NCBI RefSeq assembly: GCF_013348805.1
Contig: NZ_CP054690.1
Coordinates: forward strand, 4,898,001 to 4,962,000
Source: Rhodococcus sp. W8901
GTDB lineage: Bacteria; Actinomycetota; Actinomycetes; Mycobacteriales; Mycobacteriaceae
Length of the DNA: 64,000 bases
Direction of reading: 5' to 3'
Of the stretch, positions 40,494 through 48,982 are shown piece by piece. Made by a program: the position numbers and the translations under genes. The first letter of the stretch is position 1; each line of letters opens with the position of its first letter. Under the pieces are notes generated by a model. The model made no database searches and had not been told where the DNA came from. It was given only the letters and a program-made list of their open reading frames with translations.

Positions 40494-41969
40494 TCACAAC
40501 CTGCGCTTCACAAGACCGCCGATTTCTCTCATCGCAATGAGATCCGCCCGGTATCGCGGAATCAGGATCGCCATCACCGCCGCTGCCCCCGCCATAGCGG
40601 CCGCACCCACGCCCACCTCCGCTATTGGATTTGAGAGCGACCTGGCTGCCAGGTACGCCACCACGGCGGCCGCCGTGTACACCGCCAGCGTTCGCAGACC
40701 ATTGGTGAACATCTCCCACACGGGGGCGTCCGAGATCCGGGAAATCCAGTACAGGCCCAGCGGCCAGGTAATTGCGATGCCCAACGCGTAGGCCGCCGCG
40801 ACACCGGTGACACCGAACCAAGCACCACCGAACAACAGCGCGATCGAAATCGTACGGGCGACCACCGCATATCGAAGCATCGACCGCGTGAGCCCTTTCG
40901 AGGTGAACACCCAGTAGGTTGCGTAGCTGGCACCCTGGAAGGCCGCACCTATCGCGATCAATCGAACGATGTCAACCGATGCCAGCCATTCGGTGCCGAG
41001 AAGTATTTCCACGAACGGCTCCGCGAGGGCCGACAGAAACAAGAACACCGCGACCACCAGCGACATCAGCGCGGTCTGTCCGCGCAAGATGAAGTTGCGG
41101 TAGCGCGGGCGATCGTCCTGCAGCCGCGAGAGGATCGGTAGCGCTACTGTCGACGCCGGAACGTTCAGTTGGTTCAGCGGCCCGTTCACTATCTGCCCGG
41201 CACGGTTGTAGTAGCCGAGGCTCGTTGCGCCGAACTGGTGTCCCACGATGACCGAGTCGATGTTCTTACTTGTGTACTGCAGCAGTTGAGTGCCCATCAG
41301 ATTCCACCCGAAGGACAGCAGCCCGCGCATCTCTTCACGTCGCTGCGGACAGCCCGGCGCCCACCTCCCGAGCACTGCAGTGAGTGCGAGCGTCAGAACC
41401 GCCTGAGCCACCTGCTGTCCGACGATGGCCCAATAGCCGGCCCCACCGAGGGCCATTCCGATTCCGACCCCGAGCCCACCTGCCTGGGCGACGATATCGG
41501 CAACTGCGAGCTTCCCGAACTTCAACTGCCGGGTCATGTTCGCACGGAACTGAGTTGTGAGCCCGTTCAGAAGGAACGTGACCGCAAGTACGCGCGCGAC
41601 AGCTTCGAGCCGAGGCTCCCCGTACAGTCCGGCGATCAAGGGCGCGCAGAGAACGACACCCACCGACAGCGCAGCTCCGATTGCGGAGTTGATCCAGAAC
41701 AGATTGCTCCGCTGCCCTGGCGTGAGCGACTTCGCCTGTACTGCAGCTGAAGACAAGCCGAAGTCACGCAGCACCTCGCCTACTCCGACGACCGCTGTCA
41801 CCATGGCTACCAGTCCGAAAGCCTCCGGGGAGAGAAGCCTGGCGAGAACGATGATTCCGCCGAACTGGATTCCGAACTTGACCGCTTGACCGGCAAGCGT
41901 CACCGCCGCGCCGCGCGCTGCGACGGCGCCCAGAGACGGCTCCCGTTCCGTGATCGAATCGGCTGTCAT
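40494..41969 (-). CDS. Wzx-type polysaccharide flippase (WzxC/MOP superfamily)
   Basis: A 491-residue membrane protein with about 12-14 helices. The N-terminal RGAAVTLAGQAVKFGIQFGG, ARLLSPEAFGLVAMVTAVVG and FGLSSAAVQ match the PST/WzxC branch of the MOP exporters. It flips undecaprenyl-linked repeat units to the outer membrane face, upstream of Wzy. Its ATG overlaps the stop of the preceding glycosyltransferase (ATGA at 41966-41969), showing tight coupling. Confidence 0.92.
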   Translation of the reverse strand: MTADSITEREPSLGAVAARGAAVTLAGQAVKFGIQFGGIIVLARLLSPEAFGLVAMVTAVVGVGEVLRDFGLSSAAVQAKSLTPGQRSNLFWINSAIGAALSVGVVLCAPLIAGLYGEPRLEAVARVLAVTFLLNGLTTQFRANMTRQLKFGKLAVADIVAQAGGLGVGIGMALGGAGYWAIVGQQVAQAVLTLALTAVLGRWAPGCPQRREEMRGLLSFGWNLMGTQLLQYTSKNIDSVIVGHQFGATSLGYYNRAGQIVNGPLNQLNVPASTVALPILSRLQDDRPRYRNFILRGQTALMSLVVAVFLFLSALAEPFVEILLGTEWLASVDIVRLIAIGAAFQGASYATYWVFTSKGLTRSMLRYAVVARTISIALLFGGAWFGVTGVAAAYALGIAITWPLGLYWISRISDAPVWEMFTNGLRTLAVYTAAAVVAYLAARSLSNPIAEVGVGAAAMAGAAAVMAILIPRYRADLIAMREIGGLVKRRL

Positions 41970-43009
41970 ACCCGTGCGCGACTCTTACTGCCGCCCGCGG
42001 TCAGCAGTTCTCGATACAGCGCATAGTGTCGCTCACCCACGGTGCCCCAGTCCCGATCGGACAGGTTCGGCTCTCCCGATCTCGTCAGACGATCTGTATC
42101 CACCTCGTGCAGAATTCTGCGAAGTGTCTCCGAATCCAGTGCGGGAGAATCGTAGAGATACACCCAGCCGGGACCCACTTCGTCTTTCAGGGCACGATTC
42201 ACCGGAGTCGAGGGCACCAGGACAGGGCGCGCCATGGACAGGGCGAGAATCGTGGAGCCTGAGTTGTGCATTTCCCGGTACGGCAACACCACGAGCATGG
42301 CCTGGGCGATCTCCTCCCCCAGATCTGTGTCGGGTAGGAATTCGAGTCGGCACGAGATGTTGTTGTCGGATTCGGTAGCCTGGTGGATCTGGGCAGCGAG
42401 CCCCGCATCCTGAGGCTTTCCGACCACCCGAAGGCTCAGGTCGTCGGATTCCAACTCAGCGAAAGCTTGCAAGAGATCGTCGACGCCCTTGTACGGGCGA
42501 ATCAGCCCGAAATACAGCAGTCGTGTCGGATCCTGAGGGACCGAGCATTGATACTCGGGACGATCTTTGTAGTGTCCATGTGGGATCGTTGTCGACGAGC
42601 TGCCCTCGGGCAGTTGTGTCGTCGTGTTCAACCGGACGAACCCGTTCGTGACCGAGTCACACAAACTGAGAAGTGCCCCCTCGGCCGCGCCGCCGTCTTC
42701 ATGCGGGTCGAGATTGTGGACGGTACGGACGATCGGACGACCCGTGATCCGCAGGCGCGCTACGAGCATCAGGAACATCAGCTTCTTCAGCGCGCCGGCA
42801 CCGCGACGCCGACCTCGAAGCAGATTCTCGGGCCAGTGAATGTGGAAAACATCGTATCGACCGAACAGAGCTTCGGTCCAGGAGAATGTCTCAACCTTCA
42901 GTTCCTCTGGCGCGCTGTCGATCATGTGGTCGACATACCGGGTGGTTCCGTCCGGTTTGCCCAACGCGTGGAGCACCGTGATCCTCGGCCGAAGGTCAGT
43001 CTCGGTCAT
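41966..43009 (-). CDS. glycosyltransferase (GT-B fold)
   Basis: A 347-residue cytoplasmic glycosyltransferase. Motifs include YDVFHIHWPENLLRG and IVRTVHNLDPHEDG in the acceptor half, and LLYFGLIRPYKGVDDLLQAF and MLVVLPYREMHNSGSTILAL in the donor half, where the latter corresponds to the GT4/GT1 nucleotide-sugar site. The HIHWPE and HNLDPHE segments are common in actinobacterial polysaccharide clusters. The sugar is not predictable. It overlaps the flippase gene. Confidence 0.88.
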   Translation of the reverse strand: MTETDLRPRITVLHALGKPDGTTRYVDHMIDSAPEELKVETFSWTEALFGRYDVFHIHWPENLLRGRRRGAGALKKLMFLMLVARLRITGRPIVRTVHNLDPHEDGGAAEGALLSLCDSVTNGFVRLNTTTQLPEGSSSTTIPHGHYKDRPEYQCSVPQDPTRLLYFGLIRPYKGVDDLLQAFAELESDDLSLRVVGKPQDAGLAAQIHQATESDNNISCRLEFLPDTDLGEEIAQAMLVVLPYREMHNSGSTILALSMARPVLVPSTPVNRALKDEVGPGWVYLYDSPALDSETLRRILHEVDTDRLTRSGEPNLSDRDWGTVGERHYALYRELLTAGGSKSRARV

Positions 43010-43066
43010 TTCTGTCGCTCTCCATCAGTTCGTTCCGCGCAGCGGGTCTCTGCCCCCAGCGTCATA

Positions 43067-44026
43067 TCAGGCGGACACACTCATGGCGCCGAACTCCGCA
43101 GCACGCACCAAGGTTCCACGTGACGGCTGCTCCAGATCCAATTCGAACGCAAGCCCTCGAGATGTCATGGCCGCGGCGATCTGCCGTTGGTGATTGTCGA
43201 CATGTTCTGCGTTGTCCTGTGAGCGCACAACGATGGCCGGCGTAATGCCCATGTCGAGCAGTTCGAGGATGCTACCGACACCTGCGTGCGTGATAGTCAC
43301 GTCGGCTTCCTGCGCGAGCTTGCGGAACTCCGTGGGCTTCACCTCACGGTGAACTGAACCGGGAAGGTCATCGCGCTCGCTGCAGCCCAGCTGCCAGGTA
43401 ACCTCGTCCCCCGGCTGCAGCACGGCGAGAATTGCGTCGATCGCCCTGTCGAATCGGTACGGACGGATGGTCCCGAGGGTGACGAAGAATCGTTTCGGCT
43501 CGCGGCTCGTCTCTCGATTCTCGGCGGCCCAGCTGTCGAGAATCGAACCCTTCCACTGCCACTTCGTCGATGCCCATCCTTCGTGCTGGGTGAACGTGCG
43601 AATACGCGGGAAACGCTGCAGCATCCTCCCACTGAGCGACGGTCCGTCGACACGAGAAATGCTCTCCACGTATACCGTCTCGATGCCGCGGGCTGCTGCC
43701 ACAGGAAGGACGGAGACCGCCAGCGCCGCACCGGTACTGATGCAGAGATCATACTTCTCGTTCCGGAGATGGCCGGCGGCCCAGCGCGCGGCCTTCGCCG
43801 CGTTCTTCACATCGCGTGGTGCGATGTAGTCCACGAAGTGCGCGTGCTTCCCGTCGAGCGCACCCAACGTCTGTGGATTCGCGAAGGTAACCCAATCGGA
43901 ATCGTCAGCTGCGTCAGCAGCATCCGCAATTCGCATCAGCTGCGAGAAGTGCCCTCCCGACGACGCGACCCAAAGCACGCGCGCCTGAGGCGGTACGAGC
44001 TGAGCCAGTGGATGCTTCTCTGTCAC
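43067..44026 (-). CDS. Alg14-Alg13-type fused glycosyltransferase
   Basis: A 319-residue protein in which both halves of an Alg14/Alg13 pair are fused. Residues 1-160 are Alg14-like (VLWVASSGGHFSQLM, LCISTGAALAVSVLPVAAAR, VYVESISRVDGPSLSG). Residues 165-319 are Alg13/MurG-C-like (FFVTLGTIRPYRFDRAID, VTITHAGVGSILELLDMGI, DNAEHVDNHQRQIA). In firmicutes the two halves are often separate proteins that add the second sugar to the priming sugar. GTG 44026 has AAGGAG seven bases upstream. With ugd next to it, glucuronic acid is a possible donor, by inference. Confidence 0.87.
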   Translation of the reverse strand: MTEKHPLAQLVPPQARVLWVASSGGHFSQLMRIADAADAADDSDWVTFANPQTLGALDGKHAHFVDYIAPRDVKNAAKAARWAAGHLRNEKYDLCISTGAALAVSVLPVAAARGIETVYVESISRVDGPSLSGRMLQRFPRIRTFTQHEGWASTKWQWKGSILDSWAAENRETSREPKRFFVTLGTIRPYRFDRAIDAILAVLQPGDEVTWQLGCSERDDLPGSVHREVKPTEFRKLAQEADVTITHAGVGSILELLDMGITPAIVVRSQDNAEHVDNHQRQIAAAMTSRGLAFELDLEQPSRGTLVRAAEFGAMSVSA

Positions 44027-44166
44027 AGGTAATCTCCTTAGTGAGGCGCGCAGTGTTCGGCGGCGGAAGTGCCGTCACCGCTCATGGCGTACGTATCGAT
44101 CCAGTCGATGCTCGGTTCATTCCGAAGGGGGCTCACTCCAGGAGAAGACCGATCGCAACGAACCGC

Positions 44167-45495
44167 TCAGCGACGCCCCATGCCTCGGTAGTTCCAACCC
44201 GCGTCTCGCCATGCGGTTGGGTGCAGGCAGTTGCGTCCGTCGATGATGCTGCGCTGCCGAACCAACTTGCTCAGTCTGGCGGGCCGAAGATCCCGGAACT
44301 GCTGCCATTCCGTCAACACCAGGATCACGTCCGCACCCTCGACGGCCTCATTGACGTCAGCCGCATAGTTCAGGGTGGGGAAGATTCGCCGCGAGTTCTC
44401 CATCGCCTTGGGGTCGTACACCGTGACGGCTGCACCCTGGAGCTGGATCTGGCCGGCTACGTTGAGCGCCGGAGAGTCCCGTACGTCGTCGGACTCCGGC
44501 TTGAAGGCCGCGCCGAGAACCGCAACCCGTGTACCGAGAAGGTTGCCGCCACATGCCTCTCGCGCCATCTCGACCATACGCGTGCGCCGACGCATATTGA
44601 CCGCATCCACCTCCCGAAGGAAGGTCAGCGCGTGATCCGCGCCGAGCTCACCGGCGCGGGCCATGAAGGCGCGGATGTCCTTGGGCAGACACCCACCGCC
44701 GAACCCGAGGCCTGCGTTCAGGAACCGCCGCCCGATCCGGGCATCGTGACCAATTGCGTCCGCGAGGACCGTGACGTCGGCATCGACAGCCTCACAGACC
44801 TCGGCCATCGCGTTGATGAACGAAATCTTCGTCGCGAGGAAGGCGTTCGCCGAGGTCTTCACCAGCTCGGCGGTTGCCAAGTCAGTCACGAGGAATGGAA
44901 TCTTCTCGTCGAGGAGACGCGCATAGACCTCCCGCGCAACCTCTTCCGCGCGGCCAGGCTTCTCCCGATCGAGTCCGAGAACGAGACGGTCGGGATGGAG
45001 GGTGTCCTGCACCGCGAATCCCTCACGGAGGAACTCCGGATTCCACGCAACCTCGACCGCGTCCTTGGCCGGAGCCAACGCGCGGGCACGCGCACCGAGG
45101 CGCGCGGCCGTACCCACGGGAACCGTCGACTTGCCGAAGATCACCGCAGGACGCTTCAGAAGCGGTGCCAGCGTGTCGATCACCGCGTCGACGTACGACA
45201 GGTCTGCCGCGAACTCGCCCTTTTTCTGCGGGGTTCCGACACCGACGAAGTGCACATCCGCAAACTCCGCGGCTTCCTCGTACGACGATGTGAACCGCAA
45301 CCGACCAGCCTCGATGTTGCGCTTGAGAACTTCTTCGAGCCCGGGCTCGTAGAAGGGGACCTCGCCGGCCTCGAGCTTCGCCAGCTTCGATTCGTCGACG
45401 TCCACACCGAGAACCTGGTGCCCAAGCTCTGCCATGCATGCGGCGTGTGTCGCGCCCAGGTAACCGGTACCGAATACCGCCATCGGAGTGCTCAT
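44167..45495 (-). CDS. ugd: UDP-glucose 6-dehydrogenase
   Basis: A 442-residue NAD-dependent enzyme that oxidises UDP-glucose to UDP-glucuronate. The N-terminal Rossmann motif GTGYLG (about 9-14) is present, the middle has VGVGTPQKKGEF and VAWNPEFLREGFAVQDTLHP, and the catalytic Cys269 is in GFGGGCLPKD. ATG 45495 has GAGG about six bases upstream. In M. tuberculosis the equivalent (Rv0322) is a neighbour of dcd, as here. It supplies an acidic sugar for the polysaccharide. A gap of 140 bp separates it from the next gene, so an internal promoter is possible. Confidence 0.93.
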   Translation of the reverse strand: MSTPMAVFGTGYLGATHAACMAELGHQVLGVDVDESKLAKLEAGEVPFYEPGLEEVLKRNIEAGRLRFTSSYEEAAEFADVHFVGVGTPQKKGEFAADLSYVDAVIDTLAPLLKRPAVIFGKSTVPVGTAARLGARARALAPAKDAVEVAWNPEFLREGFAVQDTLHPDRLVLGLDREKPGRAEEVAREVYARLLDEKIPFLVTDLATAELVKTSANAFLATKISFINAMAEVCEAVDADVTVLADAIGHDARIGRRFLNAGLGFGGGCLPKDIRAFMARAGELGADHALTFLREVDAVNMRRRTRMVEMAREACGGNLLGTRVAVLGAAFKPESDDVRDSPALNVAGQIQLQGAAVTVYDPKAMENSRRIFPTLNYAADVNEAVEGADVILVLTEWQQFRDLRPARLSKLVRQRSIIDGRNCLHPTAWRDAGWNYRGMGRR

Positions 45496-45598
45496 GATCT
45501 GCCTCAATCTTCGAGTTTCGTGATCGACAAATACCGGCGTCGGACGATCGCCGGTATTTGCCGGTGGATTCGGGGATCGCGGAAGCCGCGACGGTTGG

Positions 45599-47134
45599 TC
45601 AGTACGCTCCGCTGCCGGCCGTGACGGCGCGGACGGTCTTGCCGACGATCAGGATGTCCTGCATCATCGACCAGTTCTCGACGTATGAAAGATCAAGTCG
45701 CACAGTCTCGTCCCAGGACAGGTCACTGCGGCCACTGACCTGCCACAGACCGGTCAGGCCCGGCTTGACGAGCATGCGGCGACGAACGGTGCCGTCGTAG
45801 GCCTCGACCTCGCGCCGCAGCGGCGGGCGGGGGCCGACGACACTCATCTCGCGGCGCAGCACGTTCACGAACTGCGGGAGTTCGTCGAGGCTGTACTTGC
45901 GCAGGAACTTTCCGACCGGCGTGATGCGGGGATCGTCCTTCATCTTGAACAGGACACCGGCGCCCTCGTTCTGGCCGAGTAGCGCTGTCACCTGCTTGTC
46001 GGCGCCGTCGACCATGGTGCGGAACTTCAACATCGGGAACGGTCGACCGTTGAGCCCGATGCGCTCCGACTTGTAGAGGACCGGTCCCTTGCTGGTGGCC
46101 TTGACCGCGATCGCCGCGACGAGCATCACCGGAGAGATCAGGATCAGCGCCGCAATCGCGAAGCACGCATCGAATGCGGTCTTCCCGAAGCGCTTCGCGC
46201 CGTGGTACCGCGGCTTCTCGACGTGGATCAGCGGGAAGCCGGCGACCGGACGCATCACCAGCCGCGGTCCGGCGACGTCCACGACTCCCGGTGCCACAAC
46301 CAGGTCGACGTTCAGAGGCTCCAGATCCCATACGAGACTGCGGATTCCGTCGTGACCGAGCTGTTCGGTCGCGGTCACGACCACAGTGTCGGCACCACAG
46401 GCACGCAGTGCATCGACCACCGAGTACTCGTTACCGAGCACCGGGATCTCGCGACCGTCGACCACGACATGCTCGTCCTCGCGGTAGCCGTAGCCCGGCA
46501 TGCAGACACCGACCACGCGATAGCCGGACGAAGACTCACGCTCGAAGTTTCGCGTCATCGTCAGCACGGATTGCTGGCTCCCGACAACGAGCACCGAAGT
46601 GTGGCAGTCGCCCTGGGCACGCTTGTAGGTGACGACCTTCCGCATGACCCATCGCCCGACCAGCAGTCCGGCGAGTCCGGCAGGGAAGGCGATCGCCAGG
46701 TATCCGCGGGCGATGTCGACACGGAACAGCAGGCTGAGCATGCCGATCAGCCCGAAGAGTTGGAACGTCGCGGCGACGATTCGGCGATACTCCTCGGCGC
46801 CGGCGCCGATGACACGAGTCGACCGCGTGCGGTGGATCGCGAGCATCGCGATCCACAGACCGGCCAGCGCAACGGACATCATCGTGTAGCTGAGACCGGA
46901 AATTGTTCCGGCTGCTACCGACTCGGTAGCCGTTCCGAATCGAACGACCTGCGCTGCCGCGACGGCCAATCCCACGATGGCCGCGTCGACCATCCGTAGT
47001 CGACTGACGTAGCAGTGCTGCCACAGGCTGCGCGAATTATGTTGCGGAGAAGCTTCATCCACTAGTCGAAGCGGAGCGGGACCTTCATCCAACCCCACCT
47101 CGGCTCCCGTTTCCAGGTAACGCGAAGCCGTCAC
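45599..47134 (-). CDS. priming polyprenyl-phosphate glycosylphosphotransferase (WbaP/CpsE type)
   Basis: About 511 residues. Four or five N-terminal membrane helices (about 55-145) and a CoA-binding-like middle (TSVLVVGSQQSVLTMTRNFE) precede the C-terminal bacterial sugar-transferase domain. That domain begins FDACFAIAALILISPVMLVA and contains KSERIGLNGRPFPMLKFRTM, RKYSLDELPQFVNVL, MSVVGPRPPL and KPGLTGLWQVSGRSDLSW. It starts polysaccharide assembly by moving a sugar-phosphate onto undecaprenyl phosphate. GTG 47134 is favoured because GGAGG lies seven bases upstream; ATG 47155 is the alternative. It is the first gene of the minus-strand polysaccharide string. Confidence 0.93.
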   Translation of the reverse strand: MTASRYLETGAEVGLDEGPAPLRLVDEASPQHNSRSLWQHCYVSRLRMVDAAIVGLAVAAAQVVRFGTATESVAAGTISGLSYTMMSVALAGLWIAMLAIHRTRSTRVIGAGAEEYRRIVAATFQLFGLIGMLSLLFRVDIARGYLAIAFPAGLAGLLVGRWVMRKVVTYKRAQGDCHTSVLVVGSQQSVLTMTRNFERESSSGYRVVGVCMPGYGYREDEHVVVDGREIPVLGNEYSVVDALRACGADTVVVTATEQLGHDGIRSLVWDLEPLNVDLVVAPGVVDVAGPRLVMRPVAGFPLIHVEKPRYHGAKRFGKTAFDACFAIAALILISPVMLVAAIAVKATSKGPVLYKSERIGLNGRPFPMLKFRTMVDGADKQVTALLGQNEGAGVLFKMKDDPRITPVGKFLRKYSLDELPQFVNVLRREMSVVGPRPPLRREVEAYDGTVRRRMLVKPGLTGLWQVSGRSDLSWDETVRLDLSYVENWSMMQDILIVGKTVRAVTAGSGAY

Positions 47135-47918
47135 GCCTTCACCTCCATCGACCATTCACATGACATGACCCCCGACGGGTCGATCTGTTGTCGAGCCCGA
47201 ACTCCGCGCTCGACACGGTCGAGGCGCACAGTCCGCATCACCTGTCCCAGTCCCCCCGGCCCGGCGCACGAAGGCGACGACACCGGCTCGGGATCATCCC
47301 CCGACCCGCCGACTGGAGAGCCTGCGCGAGTCGTGAATTCACCCCTGGAACAGATGCGCATCGGGTGCGAAATGCCGCTGCACCCTCAGCTGTACGGAAT
47401 CGTTCTAGCACGGCCCGATGCTCGCCAAAAGTCGAAGAGACCGACTGGAAGAGTTGGGCATTCGTCCGGTTCACGGACTCGAGGATTTGGACGAACGTCC
47501 ACAATGCCGGCACACCAGGGAACAAAGTCCCTACCCGAAATTAACGGGGAGACTGACCTTTTAGCAACTACTGGTACAGCGGTACTACTCTTGGGTAACC
47601 GAATCGACCTGCGAAGACCATCCGCACCCAGTGCCTCATTGCAGCCTTCTCGGCCGGCCGTAGCAAGCCTTCCCTCCGCACAGGGGCGGCATGACCAGCC
47701 CCGCACGGACACGGAAGATCCTCTTGATTGATTCACCACCGCGGCCGAGATGGCGCCCAGCGACGCGAACCAAACGGTATGTCAATGTGTTGGAAATCAC
47801 ATCTTGACGATGGCGGGCGGAATGCCGAATCTGCCCACACGACGGACGCCTAGCCGCCACATACCTGAATGTTCAACTATCCCAACGGCGCTCAGAAAGC
47901 GGGCGACGAGGGCGTGGG
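47135..47918 (-). promoter_or_regulatory. upstream region of the polysaccharide operon
   Basis: About 780 bp without a convincing gene, between the priming enzyme and dcd. The part around 47535-47600 is unusually AT-rich. On the minus strand TTGCTA (47562-47567) and TTAATT (47539-47544) are spaced 17 bp, a possible promoter that would leave a leader of about 400 nt. Short open frames in the region lack ribosome-binding sites and recognisable products. I see no JUMPstart-like element. Confidence 0.3.
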
Positions 47919-48506
47919 TCAGCGCGTACGGCCGCCCGGATGCGTGGCGAAGTTCAGGTAGGCCTTGGACGGGGTCGGTCCGCGCTGACCCTGATACTTC
48001 GATCCGACCACCGAACTGCCGTACGGGTTCTCCGCAGCACTGGTGAGGCGCAGCAGGCACAGTTGGCCGATCTTCATGCCCGGCCACAGCGTGATCGGCA
48101 GGTTGGCGACGTTCGAGAGTTCGAGTGTGATGTGGCCGCTGAACCCCGGATCGATGAACCCTGCGGTGGAGTGGGTGAGCAGGCCGAGGCGTCCGAGACT
48201 CGACTTGCCCTCGAGTCGGCCGGCCAGATCGTCGGGAAGCGTGCACACCTCGAGGGTGGATCCGAGGACGAACTCCCCCGGGTGCAGTACGAACGGCTCC
48301 CCCGCCGTCGGCTCGACCAGCGACGTCAACTCGTCCTGACGGAGCGCAGGGTCGATATGGGTGTACTTGGTGTTGTCGAAGACGCGGAACAGTCCGTCGA
48401 GTCGGACGTCGACACTGGAGGGCTGCACCATCTCGGGGTCGAACGGGTCGATGCCCAGTCGTCCGGAGGAAATCTCGGCACGGATGTCACGATCTGAGAG
48501 CAGCAC
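47919..48506 (-). CDS. dcd: dCTP deaminase (probably bifunctional dCTP deaminase/dUTPase)
   Basis: A 195-residue cytoplasmic enzyme. [76 protein letters not shown] and [13 protein letters not shown] are almost identical to what I recall of M. tuberculosis Rv0321, an enzyme that converts dCTP to dUMP directly. The length is normal. Starts with GTG 48506. It is divergent from tRNA-Gly and close to ugd, matching the mycobacterial order. Confidence 0.95.
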   Translation of the reverse strand: MLLSDRDIRAEISSGRLGIDPFDPEMVQPSSVDVRLDGLFRVFDNTKYTHIDPALRQDELTSLVEPTAGEPFVLHPGEFVLGSTLEVCTLPDDLAGRLEGKSSLGRLGLLTHSTAGFIDPGFSGHITLELSNVANLPITLWPGMKIGQLCLLRLTSAAENPYGSSVVGSKYQGQRGPTPSKAYLNFATHPGGRTR

Positions 48507-48666
48507 AGCAAGAGGCTACCGGGGCGACCATTGTGAGGGGCGCGGACCTCGGCGATTGCCGGCCGACACCAGGACACTCAGTGGCATCGAACACGCACGC
48601 GCAGGCTTCTGCTACAGTTGCCGCTTGCAAGGGCCGGATCCTCGGATCACGGTAAAACCCCTGCAT

Positions 48667-48740
48667 GCCGATGTAGTTCAATGGTAGAACATCAGCTTCC
48701 CAAGCTGAATACGCGGGTTCGATTCCCGTCATCGGCTCCA
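48667..48740 (+). tRNA. tRNA-Gly (anticodon CCC)
   Basis: A 74-nt cloverleaf. Acceptor stem GCCGATG (48667-48673) pairs with CATCGGC, followed by T and an encoded CCA. The anticodon stem TCAGC/GCTGA encloses loop TTCCCAA, giving anticodon CCC. The T arm contains GGGTTCGATTCCC. Accessory DNA begins right after its 3' end, so it may be an integration target. Confidence 0.95.
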
Positions 48741-48982
48741 TAGGGTGTTCACCCATCACGGGCAGTTGGGTTCACCTATGCCGCCAACGAGCCGGAATCT
48801 CGGCGAATTCCAGTCAGGGTTGGTAGTCAATTCCGATTCGTTGTGACTGCAGTTGGCCGACGCACCCATTTTGTTGTCCTCAGTGGGCCGATTGGGTGTG
48901 GCGGCGGCATCAATGTGCTGGATGTCCAGATGGACGCGTGGATGACCGCCGGAACGCGTCGATTCCACGGGCTTTCGGGGAG

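Noticed and set aside
47386-47739. 117-residue open frame upstream of the polysaccharide operon
   Set aside because: No ribosome-binding site, no recognisable motif, and the composition matches neighbouring non-coding sequence.
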